Positions 15,911 to 21,587 of a stretch of DNA of 21,587 nt are shown one piece after another; positions within the stretch are counted from its first letter, which is position 1; each line of letters starts with the position of its first letter. Source of the stretch: a bacterium (lineage in GTDB: Bacteria; Gemmatimonadota; Gemmatimonadetes; Gemmatimonadales; Gemmatimonadaceae); contig JAJZRK010000023.1 in NCBI GenBank assembly GCA_021802745.1, positions 1-21,587 on the forward strand. Reading direction: 5' to 3'. Made by a program: the position numbers and the translations under genes. Below the pieces are notes generated by a model that ran no database searches, had not been told where the DNA came from, and saw only the letters and a program-made list of their open reading frames with translations.

Positions 15911-16351
15911 GTGTCGAAGTGGACGCGCTGGAAACGGCTGGTACTCGGCGCGCTGAGCAGTCTCCTGGTCGGGTGCAACGGCACCTCCTCTTCGACGACC
16001 GGTCGCGCGCCCGCCCTGGCATCGGTCGCGATGATGCCGGACGCCGTGCGAAGCGCCGCCGCGGTCACGCTGGAGGCGTATCAGTTCGCCGTCGCCAATC
16101 CGGAGATGCTGAGGGGGATTCCGTGCTACTGCGGCTGTGGCAGCATGGGGCATACGTCAAACTACTCGTGCTACGTCGAGGGGGTCGGCAGCACCGGCGC
16201 GACGGTCTTCGACACACATGCGTTGGGCTGCTCGATCTGCGTGGACATCACGCAGGACGCGATGCGCCTCTCGAAACAGGGGCAGAGTCTGCGCGAGATC
16301 AATGCCTATGTGCAGCAGACATACGCACGCTTTGGTCCGTCCAACATGTAG
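15911..16351 (+). CDS. PCYCGC-motif lipoprotein
   Basis: 146 residues from GTG 15911, chosen because it leads straight into a lipoprotein signal (LVLGALSSLLVG-C22). ATG 15797, which touches the DUF411 stop, would add 38 residues beginning MCQCHQ. The core carries NPEMLRGIPCYCGCG (63-77), then HTSNYSCYV and LGCSICVDI (105-113), matching the PCYCGC family (Pfam PF13798), whose function is unknown. With six cysteines in close patterns plus His, metal binding is likely. The family is best known from Firmicutes-type genomes and occurs near copper or cytochrome oxidase genes; here it sits just before the CuA unit and may help assemble the CuA centres. That role is inferred. Confidence 0.8.
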   Translation: MSKWTRWKRLVLGALSSLLVGCNGTSSSTTGRAPALASVAMMPDAVRSAAAVTLEAYQFAVANPEMLRGIPCYCGCGSMGHTSNYSCYVEGVGSTGATVFDTHALGCSICVDITQDAMRLSKQGQSLREINAYVQQTYARFGPSNM

Positions 16352-16434
16352 GGCAGGGTCACACCGGGAGCGTCGCGGGGCCGACGTCGCGGACCAGCGC
16401 TCAGCGCTCGTGAGGCGGTCGCAGGCGGAGAGTC

Positions 16435-16899
16435 ATGAAACGAAGTCGTGTCGTCACAACCTTGCTGTTTTGCGTGCTCGGCGCAGGCGTCATCGCCTTC
16501 GCGCCGCTGCCCGGGGCATCCACGAAACCCACGAAGCGACGTTTCCGCATCGAAGCCAGCAGTTTCCAGTACTCTCCTGCCACGATTGCCGTGAACCCGG
16601 GTGACCACGTCACGATTGACCTCGTGTCCACCGATGTGGTGCATGGCCTGTACGTCGATGGTTATGACCTTCAGGTCACGGCCGATCCGGGTCGCACCGC
16701 ATCGCTGTCGTTCGTCGCGACCCGCGCCGGCATGTTCCGCGTTCGGTGTTCCGTTACGTGCGGTTCCATGCACCCATTCATGATCGGCAAGCTGCGGGTT
16801 GGCCGGAACGAGCTCTTCTGGCGAGCCATCGCGCTCTCCCTGCTTGCGGGCCTGGCCGGACTTCTTGTTGTGGTGCCCACTTCGGAGATTCGGACGTGA
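16435..16899 (+). CDS. Membrane-anchored CuA-type cupredoxin
   Basis: 154 residues; GGAGAG lies just before ATG 16435. A signal or anchor (residues 6-28) is followed by a cupredoxin domain with all CuA ligands in the right order: His 70 (TDVVHGLYV), Cys 105, Cys 109, His 113 and Met 116 in CSVTCGSMHPFM, the CuA motif C-x3-C-x3-H-x2-M. The position that is usually Glu (backbone ligand) is Val. A C-terminal helix (FWRAIALSLLAGLAGLLVVV) gives a second anchor. It is shorter than COX2 and has no oxidase partner. It most likely passes single electrons in the periplasm. The stop overlaps the next start (GTGA), tying it to the 4Fe-4S protein. Confidence 0.88.
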   Translation: MKRSRVVTTLLFCVLGAGVIAFAPLPGASTKPTKRRFRIEASSFQYSPATIAVNPGDHVTIDLVSTDVVHGLYVDGYDLQVTADPGRTASLSFVATRAGMFRVRCSVTCGSMHPFMIGKLRVGRNELFWRAIALSLLAGLAGLLVVVPTSEIRT

Positions 16900-18380
16900 C
16901 CGGGCGCGGCCGTGACGCCTCCGAGCAGCACACCGTGGCGAACCCGGCGGGCATGGTGCCCCCCGGACGACGTCAGCGAACCCACTTGCTGCAGCTGCCC
17001 CCGTCGGTGCCGGCTGAGAGCGGCCTGGATCTCCTGCGCGTGCCATTGCTGCACACTGCGCTGCGCAGTCGCTGGCCACAACTGCTCGCACGCCTGGCGG
17101 CGCTCGCCGGCTTCCTCATCGCGGTGCTGGCCGGACTTGTCGGCACGCCGGTTGGCAGTCACAACATCGGCATTGTACTTGTTTGGATTCTCTGGTGGTC
17201 GCTCATGATGCTCGTCGCCCTCCCGTTTCTTGGACGGGGGTGGTGCAGCATCTGCCCGATTCCGCTGCCCGGCGAGTGGCTGCAGCAAGGGGGGCTCCTC
17301 AGCCCGCGGCGAAACAGTGTGGGACTCAAGCGCGCATGGCCGGCGCGCCTCAAGAACATCTGGCTGCAGAATGGCGCCTTTTCCGGCGTCGCCGTCTGCA
17401 GCGCAGTGGTTCTGACGCAACCGCGCATCACGGCCGTGGTGCTGCTCGCCTTCCTGTTCGTCGCCATCGGCACGAGCCTCGTCTACGAACGTCGTGCGTT
17501 CTGTCGGTTTCTCTGCCCGGTCGGCGGTTTCATCGGGCTGTACGCGCAGCTCGCGCCGGTGGCCCTTCGGGTCAAGAACAAGGCAACCTGTGCCGCGCAT
17601 GTCGAGAAGACGTGCTACCGCGGTAGCAGTGATGGCGCCGGATGCCCGTGGCTGCTCTACCCGGGGACGCTCGCCAAGAACACGTACTGCGGCCTGTGCC
17701 TGGAGTGCGTGCGGACGTGCCCGCATGACAACATCGCCGTCAACCTGCGGCGCTTTGGGGCGGACCTCCTGTCGCCGACGGGGCGGCGGCTCGATGAGGC
17801 ATTCAAGGGATTCATCATGCTGGGCGCCGCAATCGTCTATTCCGCGGTGATGCTGGGGCCGTGGGGGCCGCTGAAGCTGGCCGCCTACGATATCGGCTCG
17901 GCGCGGTGGTTCACGTACGCGCTCGCGGTACTCGTCTTCCTCAACGGCGTGCTGCCCGGGCTGTTTTTGTGCGCGGTACAGTCAGGCCGCGCGCTCTCCA
18001 GGTCGACCCAGCCAGTCAGGCGGTTGTTCACCGCGTTCGCCTGTTCGCTGGTGCCCTTGGGCCTGATGGCGTGGATCGCCTTCAGCCTGTCGTTTGTATT
18101 CGCCAGCATGTCGTACCTGTGGCCGGCGATGAGCGACCCGTACAGCGTGGGCTGGAATCTGTTTGGGACCGCGCACATGACCTGGCAGCCATACCTGACA
18201 AGCGGCATCCCAGCCGTGCAAGCCACTGTCCTGATCGTCGGATTCTCCTGGTCCACCGTGACCGCTCACCGCATCGCGATGGAGGAGCACGAGGGGGACG
18301 CCGCGTCGCTCATGGCCGCGCCGGTGATCGCTTTCTGCTTCTTCATTACGGTCGCACTCATGGGACTACTGATCGCATGA
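16896..18380 (+). CDS. Polytopic 4Fe-4S membrane protein of the NapH/NosR/CcoG type
   Basis: 494 residues from GTG 16896, overlapping the CuA stop. It has several membrane helices on each side of a cysteine-rich region. Motifs: GWCSICP (117-121) and FCRFLCPVGG (203-210), the paired C-x(2-3)-CP signatures of NapH/NosR-type proteins; TCAAHVEKTC (231-240) and GAGCPW (248-252); and a full ferredoxin motif CGLCLECVRTCPHDN (265-279). Such proteins carry electrons between quinone or periplasmic donors and metal enzymes, and some assist copper-site maturation. In the second cluster region the CAAH spacing puts His 235 where I would expect a Cys. Sandwiched between two CuA genes, it probably exchanges electrons with them. 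No NosZ is nearby. Confidence 0.87.
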   Translation: MTGRGRDASEQHTVANPAGMVPPGRRQRTHLLQLPPSVPAESGLDLLRVPLLHTALRSRWPQLLARLAALAGFLIAVLAGLVGTPVGSHNIGIVLVWILWWSLMMLVALPFLGRGWCSICPIPLPGEWLQQGGLLSPRRNSVGLKRAWPARLKNIWLQNGAFSGVAVCSAVVLTQPRITAVVLLAFLFVAIGTSLVYERRAFCRFLCPVGGFIGLYAQLAPVALRVKNKATCAAHVEKTCYRGSSDGAGCPWLLYPGTLAKNTYCGLCLECVRTCPHDNIAVNLRRFGADLLSPTGRRLDEAFKGFIMLGAAIVYSAVMLGPWGPLKLAAYDIGSARWFTYALAVLVFLNGVLPGLFLCAVQSGRALSRSTQPVRRLFTAFACSLVPLGLMAWIAFSLSFVFASMSYLWPAMSDPYSVGWNLFGTAHMTWQPYLTSGIPAVQATVLIVGFSWSTVTAHRIAMEEHEGDAASLMAAPVIAFCFFITVALMGLLIA

Positions 18381-19444
18381 GAACGGAATGGTTGGCGCGG
18401 GCGCTCGTGGCACTGGGCGCGGTGGGACTCGTCGGGCTGGCAGTCTTTGCCCTGCGGGTGCCTGACGGCGCGGTCGAACTCCGCGGTCGTATGGCGGACG
18501 ACGGGGGCTGGACGCCGGACGCCATCACCGCCCACGTGGGTGAGCCGCTCACCCTCCGCCTGACCTCGGACGACGTCATGCACAGCTTTGCGATTGGGCA
18601 AAGCGCCCAGCCAGCGGTGGATCTTCCGCCCGGGAAGTGGATGACGACCACGCTGGTCTTCGAGCGGCCAGGCAGGTACACGTACTACTGCACGCGATGG
18701 TGCGGGCCCAATCACTGGCGAATGCGCGGCACGATCGATGTCCTCGGTGCGGCAGCAGGTCCGTCGACCACCGACACCTTGCCGCTCTTTCTGCGCCTGA
18801 AGCTCGATCTCGATCAGCCGCATCCAAGTGACGTCGTGCCGAGCCGAAAGCCGAGTGCGGCGCGGGCCGCCGACGCGCAGCGAACTGCGGATCTTGATGG
18901 CGGCGATACGCGGACGCAGAGCCCGGCCCTGGTGTGGCGCGCGCTGCGGCAGCGTCAGGCGAACGCCGCCTTGACCGATCAGCAGATCTGGGATCTCGTG
19001 GCCGCCGTCTGGCGCGGCACAACGTCATGCGCGCGCGTCGCAGAAGGGCGCCAGTTGTATCGGGACAACTGCGCGGCGTGCCACGGGGGGGCCGGGCGCG
19101 GCGATGGCGTGATGGCGAGGTCTGTGGCGTCAGCCGCATCCACGGGCGAGCATGCCGGCATGCCCGAAATGTCTGGCCATCGCACCGTGGCACCGACCGA
19201 CTTCACCAACGCCACACTCATGCTGGGTGCGAGCGCCGCGTTCCTGCAAGGCAAGATCATTCGCGGTGGCATGGGCACAGGGATGCCCTACTGGGGACCG
19301 ATCTTCACGGAGGCGCAGTTGTGGGCGCTGGTCGACTACCTCTGGACCTTTCAGTTCGACTACGGGCCCATGGTAAACCCTTCCGACGCGCCTCGTCCGG
19401 GGCGCGGCAACGCCTCCCGAGCGCCCGCCGTGAGGCACCACTGA
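18377..19444 (+). CDS. CuA domain fused to cytochrome c, without an oxidase core
   Basis: 355 residues from ATG 18377 (ATGA overlap). One N-terminal helix (about 7-26) anchors it. The CuA domain has His 69 (DDVMHSFAIG) and CTRWCGPNHWRM with Cys 105, Cys 109, His 113 and Met 116, including the aromatic Trp next to the second Cys. A linker of about 100 residues leads to a cytochrome c domain with CAACH at 232-236 and a likely axial Met 303 (GGMGTGMPYW), closing with LWALVDYLWTFQF. The order CuA then cytochrome c is that of caa3-oxidase subunit II, but the two-helix N-terminal hairpin of subunit II and the oxidase subunits I and III are missing. It is probably a dedicated periplasmic electron-transfer protein. 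Confidence 0.87.
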   Translation: MRTEWLARALVALGAVGLVGLAVFALRVPDGAVELRGRMADDGGWTPDAITAHVGEPLTLRLTSDDVMHSFAIGQSAQPAVDLPPGKWMTTTLVFERPGRYTYYCTRWCGPNHWRMRGTIDVLGAAAGPSTTDTLPLFLRLKLDLDQPHPSDVVPSRKPSAARAADAQRTADLDGGDTRTQSPALVWRALRQRQANAALTDQQIWDLVAAVWRGTTSCARVAEGRQLYRDNCAACHGGAGRGDGVMARSVASAASTGEHAGMPEMSGHRTVAPTDFTNATLMLGASAAFLQGKIIRGGMGTGMPYWGPIFTEAQLWALVDYLWTFQFDYGPMVNPSDAPRPGRGNASRAPAVRHH

Positions 19445-19568
19445 CGCTGCATTGTGAGCGCCGTGCGTCGCGCGGTGCTCCACGCGAGTCGTGCAGCTCC
19501 CTGCAGGCGGTCCTGTCTCTGCTGGCCCCACTTCATCTCTGACGTCGTCGCTCCAAGGAAATTCACAC

Positions 19569-20060
19569 ATGAATACGGATCAGTTGCCTGAACAGACGCC
19601 CACATGGAGCCGCCCGAGGCGGGTCTGGGTTTCGGTAGGCGCCGTGCTCACCGTAGCGGTTATTGGTTTAGTGGCATTTGGCGTCAGTCGAAGCTCCGTG
19701 CCGTTCGCATTCGCGCGCCCGCACGACGGGGCACCCAAGCTGGTGATCGACAACGACGTCATTGACTTCGGTGCGGTGCCCTACCGCAAGATGATCCAGG
19801 CGACGTTCGCACTCTCGAACGGCGGCAAAGAGGTGCTCGAGTTCATGGAGGCGCCGTTCATCGAGGTGGTGAAAGGATGCTGCCCTCCGTCGCCGGTACT
19901 CGCCAAGATGTCGCTCAAGCCCGGAGAATCGACGACCGTGTCGGTCTCGTTCATGATGTACCAGGGCATGGGCGGACTGCATGACTTTCGCGTCCACCTG
20001 CGCACGAACGATCCCAGCCTACCAGACAGGACGGTGCAGATTCTGTCTGACTGGAAGTAG
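19569..20060 (+). CDS. DUF1573 protein with an N-terminal membrane anchor
   Basis: 163 residues from ATG 19569, with AAGGAA upstream. One membrane helix (about 20-42) and then an immunoglobulin-like DUF1573 domain: IDFGAVPYRKMIQATFALSN near residues 66-85, a GCCPPSP motif near 104-110, and LHDFRVHLRTNDPSLPDRT near the end. The family is extracytoplasmic and of unknown function; the vicinal cysteines are a common feature and could bind copper. It follows the CuA-cytochrome gene by 124 bases with no clear terminator or promoter between, so it may belong to the same unit. Confidence 0.8.
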   Translation: MNTDQLPEQTPTWSRPRRVWVSVGAVLTVAVIGLVAFGVSRSSVPFAFARPHDGAPKLVIDNDVIDFGAVPYRKMIQATFALSNGGKEVLEFMEAPFIEVVKGCCPPSPVLAKMSLKPGESTTVSVSFMMYQGMGGLHDFRVHLRTNDPSLPDRTVQILSDWK

Positions 20061-20099
20061 GCGCCGCCGGGAACGAGAGGACACTCCGGCCGGTTGCGG

Positions 20100-20127
20100 T
20101 ATGATGGTATTTTATGTAGCATAAAAT
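20100..20127 (+). promoter_or_regulatory. Promoter-like box with operator-like dyad copy 3
   Basis: A TATGAT hexamer (20100-20105) is followed at 20109-20127 by ATTTTATGTAGCATAAAAT, a perfect 8-bp inverted repeat with a TAG centre. This is the most symmetric of the three copies. It lies 100 bases before ATG 20228. Bound protein here would cover the start of transcription. I see no good -35 box. Confidence 0.6.
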
Positions 20128-20227
20128 GAAACCACCGCACGACGCGGCTCTCCCGCCTCCGCCGTGGGGTACAACGCATCACCCACGCGGTCGCGCGCTG
20201 GGCATCTACGACTTACAGGAAGGTGAC

Positions 20228-20632
20228 ATGCCAATGCTATACGCGAAGATCGCCGCTATTCTCGTCGTGCTCACCGGAGCAATGCACCCCGGCAGCTACA
20301 TGGCCATGCTCGCGTCGCCCACGGGCGCCAAGACACCGTCTGGCATGGTGATGGTCGCGAACGCCAAGGATGTGACCTTGACCCTTCGCGGCGACAAGGC
20401 CGGAAGCACCCGAGTCTGGCACGTGCACCAGGGCACCTGCAAGGATGATCGGGGCATCGTTGGATCGGCCGACACGTTCCCGGCGTTCACGATTACGGCG
20501 CAGGGCGACGGGCGCGCGAAGACGACCCTGACCACGCCCCTCGTGGACGGGACGAAGTACTTCGTGGCGGTCCATGCGTCGGCCGAGGACGTGAAGACGA
20601 TCGTGGCCTGTGGAGAACTGAAGCCGGAATAG
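20228..20632 (+). CDS. Secreted CHRD/superoxide-dismutase-like domain protein
   Basis: 134 residues; AGGAAGG lies four bases before ATG 20228 (ATG 20234 is possible). The signal peptide is MPMLYAKIAAILVVLTGA. The mature domain includes VWHVHQGTCKDD (about 59-70), FTITAQGDGRAKTTL and YFVAVHASAEDVKTIVACGEL. The HxHxGTC opening and the closing VACGEL are typical of small secreted proteins related to the CHRD and Cu/Zn-SOD beta folds. The two cysteines probably form a disulfide, and the two histidines could bind copper. Function unknown. Confidence 0.65.
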   Translation: MPMLYAKIAAILVVLTGAMHPGSYMAMLASPTGAKTPSGMVMVANAKDVTLTLRGDKAGSTRVWHVHQGTCKDDRGIVGSADTFPAFTITAQGDGRAKTTLTTPLVDGTKYFVAVHASAEDVKTIVACGELKPE

Positions 20633-20652
20633 AGTGCCGTGCGTGGAGTCCG

Positions 20653-21587
20653 ATGCGACATGAACCGGCCGGCGACGGGCCGGCAATGAACGGCTGGGTC
20701 GCACCGCCGCGGCGGGCCATGGGACTCGGCCTGCGGCTCGGGCTCCTGACCACACTCGTCGTGGGAGGGGTGATGGCCGTCCTCTCGGGCGCGCAGCTCG
20801 CCCTCGAGATGCGCACCGAGTTGCACGAACGACGGGCGCAACTCGGCGGGTCGCTGGCCCCGCTCGTCACGGACCTGAAGCGCGCCGTCACGCGCGAGGA
20901 CGTGCGCACCGCCGTCAAGCGATTCCACGCGTCGTACATGGACGAAGGGCAGTCGAACCACTACCTCGAGGTCGCCGACTCCGCCGGTCGTGTCATCGTC
21001 GGCACGCGCGACGAACGTGGCCACGGGCCGCAGGCATTGCTTGCGGCTGCGGTGACGCTGGTGTCCCCAGCACTCGGACCACAGCCCGTCGTGCTGCGCA
21101 TCACGGCGGACAGTTTCGATTTCTCTGCGGCGCGTGCTCGGCGGTGGCGGAACTGGGCGGTGCACGTTGGCGTGACTGCGCTGCTGGTCGTGGTGTTGAT
21201 GTGCATCGTGATCCGCCGCGAGGTCACGGGGCCGATCGGTCGCCTGCTTGCAGGGGTGCACAAGATGGAGTTGGGCTACTGGGACGACGTGCCGGACCCC
21301 GGTGGCGCGTGGGAGGTCCGCTGGCTCGGCTGGCGTTTCCGTACCATCGGGCACGAGCTGAGCCGTACCGTCGAACTTCTTGTCGCGGCGCAGCGACGCT
21401 CGTTTGCGAAGGAACACGAGCGGACGACTGATCCCGTGACAACCGACACCGACCTTGCGCCGACCCCCGCTCCACCGGTCCAGCGGGATGGGCGCGATGC
21501 CGCTACCTGGCTCCAGGCCGAGCTTGAGCGGCTCCAGGGCACCCACCGCGATGACGCAGAGGCTCGGTCGTTAGCGCAGGTCGTGCT
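20653..21587 (+). CDS. HAMP-containing membrane sensor, probable histidine kinase, truncated by window
   Basis: The frame is open from ATG 20653 (GGAG four bases upstream) to the end of the window, at least 311 residues. Helix 1 (about 24-46, LGLRLGLLTTLVVGGVMAVL) and helix 2 (about 169-187, HVGVTALLVVVLMCIVI) flank a periplasmic domain of about 120 residues with little similarity that I recognise. A HAMP region follows (VTGPIGRLLAGVHKMELGYW), then a Pro/Thr-rich linker and a helix (ATWLQAELERLQG). The domain order suits a sensor histidine kinase, but the catalytic part lies beyond the edge. It begins 20 bases after the CHRD gene and shares its presumed promoter. Confidence 0.7.
   Translation, partial: MRHEPAGDGPAMNGWVAPPRRAMGLGLRLGLLTTLVVGGVMAVLSGAQLALEMRTELHERRAQLGGSLAPLVTDLKRAVTREDVRTAVKRFHASYMDEGQSNHYLEVADSAGRVIVGTRDERGHGPQALLAAAVTLVSPALGPQPVVLRITADSFDFSAARARRWRNWAVHVGVTALLVVVLMCIVIRREVTGPIGRLLAGVHKMELGYWDDVPDPGGAWEVRWLGWRFRTIGHELSRTVELLVAAQRRSFAKEHERTTDPVTTDTDLAPTPAPPVQRDGRDAATWLQAELERLQGTHRDDAEARSLAQVV

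Noticed and set aside
17961..17980. A further dyad copy resembling the shared operator, inside the 4Fe-4S gene
   Set aside because: TTTTTGTGCGCGGTACAG resembles copy 2 only loosely, has different spacing and no symmetry, and lies within coding sequence.
16435..19444. Reading block D as part of a nitrous oxide reductase (nos) operon
   Set aside because: CuA domains and a NosR-like protein are present, but NosZ, NosD, NosF, NosY and NosL are not, and the CuA domains lack a beta-propeller partner.
18377..19444. Calling the CuA-cytochrome c fusion subunit II of a caa3 oxidase
   Set aside because: Only one N-terminal helix is present instead of the subunit II hairpin, and subunits I and III are not in the window.
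1..21587. CRISPR arrays, tRNA or rRNA genes
   Set aside because: I saw no regularly spaced direct repeats and no cloverleaf or rRNA-like sequence on either strand.

Overview
The window is a GC-rich bacterial accessory region in which almost every gene lies on the + strand. It carries genes for copper handling and for copper/haem/iron-sulphur electron transfer in a Gram-negative (diderm) cell: TolC, RND and adaptor genes, probable outer-membrane beta-barrels, Tat-type and lipoprotein signals. The gene mix, base composition and style of the sensor-tail domain would fit Gemmatimonadota or a similar soil phylum, but there is no rRNA or housekeeping marker here, so the lineage is an inference. A transposase tail and decayed gene fragments at the left edge, and several metal genes packed head to tail, suggest a mobile or recently assembled island.

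Layout. (A) 1-800: the C-terminus of an IS transposase, then an antitoxin gene (Xre/MbcA/ParS toxin-binding domain) whose 5' part is missing exactly where the IS ends, then a decayed IS3-type orfA fragment. (B) 906-12014: a long collinear copper block: Met-rich secreted protein, beta-barrel-like protein, Cys-rich secreted protein, CusC-like TolC, CusB-like adaptor with a Met-rich tail, CusA-like RND pump, two DUF411 proteins, a CcmG/TlpA-like thioredoxin, and a membrane HD-GYP phosphodiesterase. Several genes overlap by 4 bases. (C) 12163-16351: a monoheme cytochrome fused to a beta-barrel (Cyc2-like), a small cytochrome c, a Met-rich lipoprotein, a membrane protein with a four-Cys tail usually found on sensor kinases, a third DUF411 and a PCYCGC lipoprotein. 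(D) 16435-19444: a tight three-gene unit made of a membrane-anchored CuA protein, a polytopic 4Fe-4S protein of the NapH/NosR type, and a CuA-cytochrome c fusion. (E) 19569-21587: a DUF1573 protein, a secreted CHRD/SOD-like protein, and the start of a HAMP-containing sensor that runs off the window.

How the parts may work together. Block B would bind Cu(I) in the periplasm and expel it through the Cus-type tripartite pump, with DUF411 and thioredoxin-like proteins as copper carriers or thiol partners. Blocks C and D carry redox centres at the outer membrane (Cyc2-like), periplasm (cytochromes, CuA) and inner membrane (4Fe-4S protein), but no oxidase catalytic subunit and no NosZ. This looks like an electron-transfer route that is not one of the textbook ones.

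The strongest non-coding signal is a 19-bp A+T-rich dyad that occurs three times (774-792, 12023-12041, 20109-20127), each time just upstream of a transcription unit. Read in the same orientation, all three share the nine bases ATTTTATGT followed by TAAA. This predicts one regulator for the copper block, the cytochrome block and the CHRD/sensor unit. No DNA-binding regulator is encoded inside the window.
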